From Actinacidiphila rubida (GTDB lineage: Bacteria; Actinomycetota; Actinomycetes; Streptomycetales; Streptomycetaceae), in NCBI RefSeq assembly GCF_900110255.1, contig NZ_FODD01000009.1, positions 1 to 64,000 on the forward strand: 64,000 bases of DNA, written 5' to 3'. Positions 46,027 to 53,106 of this stretch are shown piece by piece (positions within the stretch are counted from its first letter, which is position 1; the number at the start of each line of letters is the position of its first letter). Below the pieces are notes generated by a model. It saw only the letters and a list, made by a program, of their open reading frames with translations, did not search any database and had not been told where the DNA came from. The position numbers and the translations under genes were made by a program.

Positions 46027-46623
46027 TCAGGGCAGGCGGTTCCAGGCGGTCAGGACGTGCCGGCCGTGTTCGAGGCCGAGGCGGCTGACGGTGCCCGTCG
46101 CGAGCTGGAACAGCGCGCCGTCGGCCGGCGGGAGGCCGAGCCGGCGGGCGGTCAGCACGCGGAGCAGGTGGGCGTGCGCGACGAGCACGACGTCGCCGCC
46201 CTCGCTGTTGGCGAAGGCCGCGTCGGCCCGGGCCAGTACCCGGTCGGCCCGCTCGCCGACCTGCTCGGGTGTCTCGCCCGGATGCCCCTCGGGGCCCGGC
46301 GCGACCCCGTCGTTCCACAGGTCCCAGTCGGGCCGGCCGCGGTGGATGTCGCGGGTGGTGACGCCCTCGTAGCCGCCGTAGTCCCATTCGCGCAGGTCGT
46401 CCTCGACCCGGGAGTGCTCCAGGCCGGCCAGCTTGGCGGTCTGGCGGGCGCGCTCCATCGGGCTGGTCAGCACGCACGCGATGTGCCGGGAGGCGAGCAT
46501 CGGGGCCAGGCTGCGGGCCTGCTCCTCGCCGTGCGGGGTGAGCGGGAGATCGGTGTAGCTCGTGTGCTGCCCGGACAGGGTCCACTCGGTCTCGCCGTGG
46601 CGGATCAGAACCAGTTCGCCCAT
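46027..46623 (-). CDS. Histidine phosphatase family protein
   Basis: 198 residues with the RHG catalytic motif LVLIRHGETEWT at the start, the second histidine in VVLVAHAHLLRVL and the acid in LREWDYGGYEGVT. A phosphoglycerate-mutase-like phosphatase fold of the broad-specificity type (CobC/PhoE-like). Cytoplasmic. Substrate not inferable from context: the neighbours are lnt and a flavoprotein disulfide reductase. Confidence 0.88.
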   Translation of the reverse strand: MGELVLIRHGETEWTLSGQHTSYTDLPLTPHGEEQARSLAPMLASRHIACVLTSPMERARQTAKLAGLEHSRVEDDLREWDYGGYEGVTTRDIHRGRPDWDLWNDGVAPGPEGHPGETPEQVGERADRVLARADAAFANSEGGDVVLVAHAHLLRVLTARRLGLPPADGALFQLATGTVSRLGLEHGRHVLTAWNRLP

Positions 46624-46876
46624 CGGGCACCTCCCGTGACGCCCCTCGGCGCCGCCGTCATGATCATACGTCCCGCTCCGGGACGAGGTGCGGCGCCGGG
46701 ACCGTCACGCACCGCGCGACGGACGACCGGCTTCCGCAAAGACCACAACCCGCTGTGCGGCACGGGACTTCCCGTCATCCGGCGTGGCTACGATGACGCG
46801 CAGCGCCCGGGTTGCGGCATCCGCGTGACCTCGGTCTGATCGGTAGGACACAGGCGACGTCAGGACAGGAGCCGGC

Positions 46877-48316
46877 ATGGACGACGAGACCCGCACTTAC
46901 GACGTGGTGGTCATCGGAGCGGGCCCCGTGGGGGAGAACGTGGCCGAGCGCACCCGGTCGGGCGGGCTCAGCACGGTGATCGTGGAGAGCGAGCTGGTCG
47001 GCGGCGAGTGCTCGTTCTGGGCGTGCATGCCCAGCAAGGCACTGCTGCGGCCGGTCATCGCCCGGGCCGACGCCCGGCGGGTGCCCGGACTCGCCGGCCT
47101 GGCCGCGGGGCCGCTCGACGCGCACGCGGTGCTGTCCAGGCGCGACACCGTCGCCGCCAACTGGAAGGACGACGGGCAGGTCGCCTGGCTGAACTCGGTG
47201 AACCTGGACCTGGTGCGCGGCCACGGCCGGCTCGACGGGCCGCGCCAGGTGACCGTGACGACGCCGGACGGCGGCACCGTGCGGCTGGCCGCCCGCCACG
47301 CCGTCGTCGTCTCCACCGGCACCACGGCCGCGCTGCCCCCGCTGCCCGGCATCGACGACGTGCGGCCGTGGATCAGCCGTGACGCCACCAGTTCCAAGGA
47401 CGTGCCCGGCCGGCTGCTCGTCGTCGGCGGCGGTGTCGTGGCCGTCGAGATGGCGACGGTGTGGCAGGCACTCGGCTCGCAGGTGACGATGCTGGTGCGC
47501 GGCTCGGGGCTGCTGCCGAAGATGGAGCCGTTCGCCGGGGAGATGGTCACCGACGCGCTCCGGGAGGCCGGCGCCGACGTGCGGTTCGGGGTGTCGGTGA
47601 CGGCGCTGTCCCGCGAGGGCGGCCCCGAGGGCGAGGTGCGGGCCGTGCTCGACGACGGAAGCACGCTCGCGGCCGACGAGATCCTCTTCGCGACCGGCCG
47701 CAGGCCGCACACCGGCGACATCGGCATGGAGACCGTCGGGCTGAAGCCCGGGGACTGGCTGCCGACCGACGACACCCTGCGGGTCACCGCGATCGAGGAC
47801 GGCTGGCTGTACGCGACGGGCGACGTCAACCACCGTGCCCTGCTCACCCATCAGGGCAAGTACCAGGGCCGGATCGCCGGCGCGGCGATCGTGGCGCGGG
47901 CGAAGGGTGAGCCGCTGGACGACGCCCCCTGGGGCGCGCACGTGGCCACCGCGGACCACGGCGCGGTGCCGCAGGTCGTCTTCACCGACCCCGAGGTCGC
48001 CTCGGTGGGCCTCACCCTGGAGGAGGCCGAGCGGAGCGGGCGCAGCGTCCGCGCGGTCGACTACGAGATCGGCAACACGGCCGGCGCCTACGTCTACGCC
48101 GAGGACTACCAGGGCAAGGCCCGCATGATCGTGGACCTGGACGCCGGCATCCTCCTCGGTGTGACGTTCGTGGGGCCGGGTGTCGGCGAGCTGATCTACT
48201 CGGCGACGGTCGCGGTGTCGGGCCAGGTCCCCCTCGCCCGGCTGTGGCACGCGGTTCCGGCGTACCCCACGATCAGCGAGGTCTGGCTGCGCCTGCTGGA
48301 GACGTTCCGCGGCTAG
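46877..48316 (+). CDS. Pyridine nucleotide-disulfide oxidoreductase (variant lacking the catalytic His)
   Basis: 479 residues with FAD-binding VVVIGAGPVGENVAE, the redox pair C45-x4-C50 in VGGECSFWACMPSK, an NAD(P)-binding GGGVVAVEMATVWQ and the C-terminal dimerisation domain. In dihydrolipoamide dehydrogenase the C terminus has HAHPTLSE with a catalytic histidine; here it reads HAVPAYPTISEVW, so the histidine is replaced by tyrosine. An actinobacterial subgroup shares this. It probably reduces a quinone or other acceptor instead of a disulfide substrate; the actual reaction is unknown. Confidence 0.87.
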   Translation: MDDETRTYDVVVIGAGPVGENVAERTRSGGLSTVIVESELVGGECSFWACMPSKALLRPVIARADARRVPGLAGLAAGPLDAHAVLSRRDTVAANWKDDGQVAWLNSVNLDLVRGHGRLDGPRQVTVTTPDGGTVRLAARHAVVVSTGTTAALPPLPGIDDVRPWISRDATSSKDVPGRLLVVGGGVVAVEMATVWQALGSQVTMLVRGSGLLPKMEPFAGEMVTDALREAGADVRFGVSVTALSREGGPEGEVRAVLDDGSTLAADEILFATGRRPHTGDIGMETVGLKPGDWLPTDDTLRVTAIEDGWLYATGDVNHRALLTHQGKYQGRIAGAAIVARAKGEPLDDAPWGAHVATADHGAVPQVVFTDPEVASVGLTLEEAERSGRSVRAVDYEIGNTAGAYVYAEDYQGKARMIVDLDAGILLGVTFVGPGVGELIYSATVAVSGQVPLARLWHAVPAYPTISEVWLRLLETFRG

Positions 48317-48400
48317 GGTCCGTCGTCCGGATCTCCATGCCGCGGGCCCCCGCCCCTCGCGTTCCCGGGGGCGGGGCGTCCGGCGCCGGAGCGGGCCGGG

Positions 48401-49084
48401 TCAGACCGCCGGCGGCAGCGCGAGCGAGGCCTTGACGGACTCGGTGAGGGCGTCGGCCAGGACCTCGGGCCGGCCCTCCTCGAAGCCGTCCAGCGCGACG
48501 CGGACGACGTCCGCGGTGCTGGACTTGGGCGCGTCGATGTGCGCGGCCAGGTCGGTGTCGACGTAGCCGACGTGCAGCCCGGTCACCTGGGTGCCCTGAT
48601 CCGCCAGCTGGATGCGCCAGGCGTTGGTGAGCGACCACTGCGCGGCCTTGGCCGCGGAGTAGGCCGCGGCGGCGGGCTGGGTGACCCACGAGAGCACGCT
48701 GTGCACGGTGAGGATGCCGCCCCCGCCGTTGCGGGCCAGCACGGGCGCGAACGCCCGGTTCATGGCCAGGGTGCCGAGCACGTGCGTCTCGTACTCGCGC
48801 AGGTAGTCCTCCGTGGAGCCGTCCAGCAGCGAGGCGCCGGTGGAGATGCCCGCGTTGTTGACCAGGAGCGTGACGTCGCCCGCCTGCTCGGCGGCGGCCC
48901 GCACGGACTCCGGGTCGGTGATGTCGAGCTGGAGCGGCACGGCACCGGGGGCGGTCACCTTCCGCGGGTCGCGGGCCGCGGCGTACACCTTCGCCGCGCC
49001 GCGTTCCAGCAGGTCCGTGACGAACTGCGCGCCGATGCCGCGGTTGCCGCCGGTGACGAGAGCGATCGAGCCGTTGATCTTCAT
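48401..49084 (-). CDS. SDR-family oxidoreductase (TetR-regulated)
   Basis: 227 residues from the ATG at 49084. NAD(P)-binding TGGNRGIG, NNAGIST and the catalytic pair in AAYSAAKAAQ. Short for the family but complete in motifs. Divergent from the TetR gene at 49180, with two TetR-type operators between them, so it is very probably the TetR target. The substrate is unknown. Confidence 0.87.
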   Translation of the reverse strand: MKINGSIALVTGGNRGIGAQFVTDLLERGAAKVYAAARDPRKVTAPGAVPLQLDITDPESVRAAAEQAGDVTLLVNNAGISTGASLLDGSTEDYLREYETHVLGTLAMNRAFAPVLARNGGGGILTVHSVLSWVTQPAAAAYSAAKAAQWSLTNAWRIQLADQGTQVTGLHVGYVDTDLAAHIDAPKSSTADVVRVALDGFEEGRPEVLADALTESVKASLALPPAV

Positions 49085-49104
49085 GGGTGCGTCCTTGCCG
49101 AGAG

Positions 49105-49151
49105 GAGGAAACAGATCGGTTTCCTCTCACTGTAAACCGATCTGTTTCCTC
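49105..49151. promoter_or_regulatory. Double TetR-type operator between divergent SDR and TetR genes
   Basis: Two 18-bp arms, GAGGAAACAGATCGGTTT (49105-49122) and AAACCGATCTGTTTCCTC (49134-49151), are perfect reverse complements, 11 bp apart. Each contains the quasi-palindrome AAACAGATCGGTTT, typical of a TetR-family site, so two dimers could bind back to back. The pair lies between the gene starts at 49084 and 49180, covering both promoters. Confidence 0.8.
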
Positions 49152-49179
49152 TGTCGAGGCCCGGCGCTAACCTGGGTGC

Positions 49180-49758
49180 ATGACCACCACCACGCCGAAG
49201 CCCAGCCCCCGCGACCGGCTGCTCGACGCCGCGGCCGAGCTCTTCTACCGCGAGGGCACCGGCACCGGTATCGACGCCCTGTGCAAGGCCGCCGGAGTCT
49301 CCAAGCGGTCGATGTACCAGCTGTTCGGCAGCAAGGACGACGTGCTCGCGGCGGCCCTGGAGCGCTGGGCGCCCGCCATCGAGGCGCGGCTGCTGCCCGC
49401 CCCCGGGGAGCCGGCCGGAGCCCGCGCGCGCATCCTGTACGTCTTCGAGCGGCTGGAGGAGGCCGCCGCCGCGCCGGAGTACCACGGGTGCCCGTTCCTT
49501 GCGGCACAGGTCGAGCTGAAGGACCCCGGGCACCCCGGCAGCGCCGTCGCCGCGGCGCGCAAGCGGCAGATGCAGGCCTTCTTCCAGGCCGAGGCCGAAC
49601 GCGGCGGCGCGGCCCGGCCCGACGTGCTCGCGCGGCAGTTGATGGTCGCCTACGACGGCTCCTCGGTCCGCGCGGGCATCGGCGCCGACGACCTCGACGG
49701 CGGGCTCGCGGTCCACCTCGCAGCCGTGCTGCTGGACGCCGCCGGCGTCAGCGCCTAG
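49180..49758 (+). CDS. TetR-family transcriptional repressor
   Basis: 192 residues from the ATG at 49180. The N-terminal TetR helix-turn-helix is complete: RDRLLDAAAELFYREGTGTGIDALCKAAGVSKRSMYQLFGSKDDVLAAAL (shortened). The C-terminal helical domain has one cysteine (YHGCPFL). It is divergent from the SDR gene, with the paired operators between them, so autorepression and control of the SDR are expected. The 3' end overlaps the convergent split-barrel gene by 11 bp. Confidence 0.9.
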   Translation: MTTTTPKPSPRDRLLDAAAELFYREGTGTGIDALCKAAGVSKRSMYQLFGSKDDVLAAALERWAPAIEARLLPAPGEPAGARARILYVFERLEEAAAAPEYHGCPFLAAQVELKDPGHPGSAVAAARKRQMQAFFQAEAERGGAARPDVLARQLMVAYDGSSVRAGIGADDLDGGLAVHLAAVLLDAAGVSA

Positions 49759-50380
49759 GAGTGCGCACCCCGAAGTAGTCGCCGCCCTTGCGGCGCGCGC
49801 TGTCCGTGCCCCAGGCCCGCCGCAGGCGCAGCGGCGCCCGCACCAGCCGCGGGATGTGCTTGGAGCACTGGATGTACGCCTCCTGCACCTCGGCCTCCAC
49901 CCACACCACCGGACGCCGGCCGCGGTTGCGGTCGGCGGGCAGCCCCGGGTGCAGCTCGCGCATCTCGCCGTCCGGCACGACCCGCGCCCGGCCGTTGACG
50001 TGCAGCCCGATCCGGTCGCGGGAGAAGTCGATCAGCAGGATCCCGATGTGCGGGTTCTCCCGGATGTTGCCGAGCGAGGCCATCACACCGTTGCCCCGGT
50101 ACTCCGGATAGCACAGCGTCTTGGCGTCCAGCACGTGCAGCACCCCGGGCGGCCCGGCGCGGAAGCCCGCGTCGCACTCACCGCGTCCGTCCGACGTGGC
50201 GACGAGGAACATCTCCTGGTCCGCCGCGAACTCCCGCATGCGGGTGTTGAGATGGTCGAGCACCTGGTCGGCGTAGAACCGGTCGGCACGCTCCCGCGTA
50301 CCCAACTCCGCCTGCAGCGCGCGCTCTCCGGCGCTGCCGGGGTGCGGTGGCACCGCTCCCGCACCCGAACCGCTGAACAT
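49748..50380 (-). CDS. Pyridoxamine 5'-phosphate oxidase-family protein
   Basis: 210 residues with the split-barrel FMN fold: EMFLVATSDGRGECDAGFRAGPPGVLHVLDAKTLCYPEYRGNGVMASLGNI (in part), and GRARVVPDGEMRELH. The C terminus is a helical, charged extension. Homologues are annotated as general stress or flavin-binding reductases; substrate unknown. It lies between the TetR gene (11-bp overlap of 3' ends) and the sulfur locus, transcribed away from the latter. Confidence 0.82.
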   Translation of the reverse strand: MFSGSGAGAVPPHPGSAGERALQAELGTRERADRFYADQVLDHLNTRMREFAADQEMFLVATSDGRGECDAGFRAGPPGVLHVLDAKTLCYPEYRGNGVMASLGNIRENPHIGILLIDFSRDRIGLHVNGRARVVPDGEMRELHPGLPADRNRGRRPVVWVEAEVQEAYIQCSKHIPRLVRAPLRLRRAWGTDSARRKGGDYFGVRTPRR

Positions 50381-50533
50381 CGGCCGACCCCCTCACCGTC
50401 GAGTGGAATCCGTGGTCGAGCGGACAGCCACGCTAGCCCCGGCCCGGGCCGTCCCCGGGCGGTTCCCGCCATCACCCCCCGCGGGCGGGCCCGGCGTGGT
50501 ACAGGCCCCCATGTCCACGATGCGGTCAGCTGT

Positions 50534-50563
50534 TTGACCGGTTTCGGCGCCACCGGCTACGTT
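50534..50563 (+). promoter_or_regulatory. Promoter of the first leader peptide
   Basis: TTGACC (50534-50539) and TACGTT (50558-50563) are 18 bp apart, and the leader ORF's ATG (50571) comes 7 nt after the -10, so the transcript would start at or next to the ATG. The same arrangement recurs at 52089-52118. Confidence 0.6.
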
Positions 50564-50570
50564 GCGCGGC

Positions 50571-50651
50571 ATGCAGCGCACCACACATCTGACGACGCGG
50601 GGTCACGTCGACCTCAAGCGCGTGTGCTCCGCTGCGTGTCACCGGTTCTGA
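50571..50651 (+). CDS. Putative leader peptide (leaderless, 26 residues)
   Basis: An open frame of 26 codons starting MQRTTHLTTRGHVDLKRV and containing two cysteine codons near its end belongs to the short 'putative leader peptide' family annotated in many Streptomyces genomes upstream of sulfur-related genes. It begins 7 nt after a -10 box, implying leaderless translation. An inverted repeat CGGGAGC/GCTCCCG (50679-50685 and 50730-50736) lies between it and the ROK gene. Regulatory role inferred. Confidence 0.7.
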   Translation: MQRTTHLTTRGHVDLKRVCSAACHRF

Positions 50652-50763
50652 GCGCACCGCTCCGCACAGGAGCGCCCCCGGGAGCGCCCGCCCGCCGCCT
50701 GCCGTGTCGCCGGCGGCCGGCCGTCCGCGGCTCCCGTCCGCCCGGACCCGGAAGGCATCCGCC

Positions 50764-52035
50764 GTGACACCGTTCCCCGACCGTCCGCACCGCCCCGCCT
50801 CCCCGACTCCGCTGCGCCGGGCCGACGTCGTACCCCCGCAGGGGCCGCGCCGCTCCTCGGCCGCCGGCGCGGTGCTCGGCGCGATCCTCGACCACGGCCC
50901 GGTGGCCCGCAGCACCGTGGCCCGCCTCACGGGCCTGTCGCCGTCCGCGGTGACCGGCCACAGCGCCCGGCTGGTCGCGCGCGGCCTCGTGCGCGAGCGG
51001 CCCGAGACCGCGGGGCCGCGCGGACTCGGGCGCCCGCACGTCCCGTTGGAGATCGACACCGGCGGCCACCTGGTCGCCGGCCTGCACATCGCCGTCGCGC
51101 ACTCCACGGTGGCGCTCATGGACCTGCGCGGCACGATCGTCGCCGAGGACCGGCGGCCGCACCACCGCCCGGCGCCCCGCGACGTGCTCGACGGCGTCCC
51201 CGCCCGGCTGTCCGCGCTCGCCGCCGCGCACGCCGCGGGCCGCACGGTGCTCGCCCTGGGCGCTGCCACCGGCTCGTGGGTGGACCCGGAGGCGGGCGTG
51301 ATCGTCGACCATCCGTGGCTCGGCTGGCGCGACGTGCCCGTGCGCGATCGGCTCGCCAGGACGACGGGACTGCCGGTGCACGTCGACAGCCACTCGCGCG
51401 CCCTGGCCCGCGCCGAGCAGCTGATCGGCGCGGTCGCCGCCCGGGACAGCAGCGTCCTGCTCTTCGTCGGAGCCGTGGTCGACGCCGCGTTCGCCACGGC
51501 GGGCGCGGTGCACCGCGGGCCGCGCTCCGCCGCCGGCAGCGTCGCCCACCTGCCGCTCGCCGACGGCGAGGAGGCGGGCGACGGGCCGGCCGAGCCCTGT
51601 CGCTGCGGCACTCCGCGCTGCCTCCAGTCCGAGGTGTCGGAACCGTCCCTGCTGCGCCAGGCCGCGGCGCGCGGTCTGCGGGTCGCGGACTTCCCGGACC
51701 TGCTCGGCCTCGCCCGGGCCGGCGACCGCACCGCGGTGGCGCTGTTCCGGCGCCGGGCCCGGCTGGTCGGGCGGGTCGCCGCCCTGCTGCTGGACATGTT
51801 CGACCCCGAGGTGCTGGTGGTGGTCGAGCCCGGCACCGGCGCGCTGCCCGAGTGCCTGGCCGACCTGCGGGCCGAGGTCGGCGCGCGCTCCTGGGTGTGC
51901 GACGACCCCGAGCGGGCCGTGGTGCCCAGCAGCTTCACCGGTTCCGTGCTGTCCGTCGCGGGCTGCGCCGTGGCCCTCGGCGCCCTCTACGCCGACCCGC
52001 TCGGCCCGTGGTCCGCGCTGCCCGCGGTGTCCTGA
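50764..52035 (+). CDS. ROK-family transcriptional regulator
   Basis: 423 residues from the GTG at 50764 (GGAAGG 50750-50755). A winged-helix N terminus (GAVLGAILDHGPVARSTVARLTGLSPSAVTGHSARLVARGLV, in part) precedes a ROK domain. The zinc-binding motif is CRCGTPRCLQ rather than CxCGxxGCxE. ROK regulators sense sugars, but this subgroup is often found with sulfonate-uptake genes. It is downstream of the first leader peptide and upstream of the flavin reductase/ABC/monooxygenase cluster, so control of organosulfur use is inferred. Confidence 0.82.
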   Translation: MTPFPDRPHRPASPTPLRRADVVPPQGPRRSSAAGAVLGAILDHGPVARSTVARLTGLSPSAVTGHSARLVARGLVRERPETAGPRGLGRPHVPLEIDTGGHLVAGLHIAVAHSTVALMDLRGTIVAEDRRPHHRPAPRDVLDGVPARLSALAAAHAAGRTVLALGAATGSWVDPEAGVIVDHPWLGWRDVPVRDRLARTTGLPVHVDSHSRALARAEQLIGAVAARDSSVLLFVGAVVDAAFATAGAVHRGPRSAAGSVAHLPLADGEEAGDGPAEPCRCGTPRCLQSEVSEPSLLRQAAARGLRVADFPDLLGLARAGDRTAVALFRRRARLVGRVAALLLDMFDPEVLVVVEPGTGALPECLADLRAEVGARSWVCDDPERAVVPSSFTGSVLSVAGCAVALGALYADPLGPWSALPAVS

Positions 52036-52088
52036 CGGCGTGTGAGCGGGACCACGGGAAAGCCCCTTTAATTCAGCGAGTTGCATTG

Positions 52089-52118
52089 TTGACCGCGTTC
52101 CGCCGGCGACAGGACAAT
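52089..52118 (+). promoter_or_regulatory. Promoter of the poly-cysteine leader
   Basis: TTGACC (52089-52094) and GACAAT (52113-52118) are 18 bp apart, with the ATG at 52125 6 nt after the -10. It has the same TTGACC-18 spacing as the first leader promoter (50534). The -10 is a weak consensus match, so the assignment rests on the repeat of the arrangement. Confidence 0.55.
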
Positions 52119-52124
52119 GGGACC

Positions 52125-52307
52125 ATGACCAGCGAGCAGCGAATTCAGGGACGCCGGACCGCACCGGTGCGTTCCCGCCGCACCGCCGCGGGTCCGGTGG
52201 CCGCGGCCGTCCGGCGCCGCTGTTGTCGCCGCTGCTGCGAGTGTCGGGACCACAGCCTCCGTCGTGCTTGTCGCACGGCTCTGCCGGAAGCCGCCCGCCG
52301 CGCCTGA
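52125..52307 (+). CDS. Leaderless cysteine-rich leader ORF (60 residues)
   Basis: An open frame of 60 codons from the ATG at 52125. Cysteine codons occur at 33, 34, 37, 38, 40 and 49; five of them lie within codons 33-40 (segment RRCCRRCCEC). It has no good ribosome-binding site but begins 6 nt after a -10-like box, implying leaderless translation. It is followed by competing hairpins and then the flavin-reductase gene. Poly-cysteine leader ORFs controlling sulfur operons are known in mycobacteria; a cysteine-sensing role here is inferred. Confidence 0.65.
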   Translation: MTSEQRIQGRRTAPVRSRRTAAGPVAAAVRRRCCRRCCECRDHSLRRACRTALPEAARRA

Positions 52308-52321
52308 ACTGCGCTTTCGCT

Positions 52322-52396
52322 CAGGCTCAGATGACCGGTCGGCCTGACCGGCCGGCTTGTCGGGTGAGCCTGTCGGGCCGGTCTGTCGGGCCGGTC
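52322..52396 (+). promoter_or_regulatory. Candidate attenuator with competing hairpins and a tandem 13-bp repeat
   Basis: CAGGCTCA (52322-52329) pairs with TGAGCCTG (52365-52372) around an inner hairpin CCGGTC (52335-52340)/GACCGG (52346-52351). Immediately downstream, the 13-mer TGTCGGGCCGGTC is directly repeated (52371-52383, 52384-52396); both copies contain GGCCGGTC, complementary to GACCGGCC (52346-52353). The central segment can therefore pair upstream or downstream, as expected of an attenuation switch. The rest of 52397-52555 shows nothing clear. Confidence 0.55.
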
Positions 52397-52555
52397 CGGC
52401 GCCGCGGTTCGTGCCGGCCTCGTGCCGTCGCCATCGGCCGTACTCCTTACCGCAATTCGCGTCGCCACCGAACTCCCCGGTTCCGCACGCCATTTCGCGA
52501 TGTCACGCTCCCATGCCCGCATTCCGCCATGCCCATTTCTCTGTACCAGGGGGAG

Positions 52556-53071
52556 ATGTTGTCCGTCGCCTTGTCCTCGCTTCCCACGCCGGGTATCGAC
52601 CCGGAGCGCTTCAAAGAGATGTTCCGCAACCACCCGGCCGGGGTCGTGGTCGTCACCCTCGACGCCGGCCGCGGGCCCGCCGGATTCACCGCGACCTCGC
52701 TCACTTCGCTGTCCCTGACCCCTCCGCTGGTGTCCTTCGGCATCGCCGTCACCGCCTCGTCGTGGCCGCACGTCGAGCGCGCCGGCAGTGCGGTGGTCAA
52801 CTTCCTGGGCGCCCAGCAGGAGGACGTGGCACGCCGGTTCGCGACCAGCGGCATCGACCGGTTCGCCGCACCCACCCGATGGCGCCGCCTCCCCGAGGGC
52901 GAGCCCGTGCTCGACGGTGTCAGCGGCTGGCTGCGCCTCGGCCTCGACCAGGTCGTCCCGGCCGGCGACCACCGCATCGTCGTCGGCCGGGTCGAGGACT
53001 CCTGGCTCGGCACGGACCGCAGCCCGCTGCTGTTCCACGACGGCGCCTACCACTCCCTCACCTCCCGCTGA
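52556..53071 (+). CDS. Flavin reductase (flavin-dependent monooxygenase partner)
   Basis: 171 residues from the ATG at 52556 (AGGGGGAG just before it; ATG 52529 is also in frame). The flavin reductase-like domain has FKEMFRNHPAGVVVVTLDAGRGPAGFTATSLTSLSLTPPLVSFGIA and VVNFLGAQQEDVARRFAT (shortened), with the typical GFTATS motif. It supplies reduced FMN from NAD(P)H, most likely to the LLM monooxygenase at the end of this cluster, like SsuE with SsuD. It is the first gene after the poly-cysteine leader. Confidence 0.88.
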   Translation: MLSVALSSLPTPGIDPERFKEMFRNHPAGVVVVTLDAGRGPAGFTATSLTSLSLTPPLVSFGIAVTASSWPHVERAGSAVVNFLGAQQEDVARRFATSGIDRFAAPTRWRRLPEGEPVLDGVSGWLRLGLDQVVPAGDHRIVVGRVEDSWLGTDRSPLLFHDGAYHSLTSR

Positions 53072-53106
53072 CCGGAACCGGCTTCCGGCCCACACCAGGA
53101 ATCACG

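Noticed and set aside
48244-48435. A 63-codon plus-strand frame spanning the end of the disulfide reductase
   Set aside because: It lies mostly inside the reductase 3' end in another frame and shows no ribosome-binding site or conservation.
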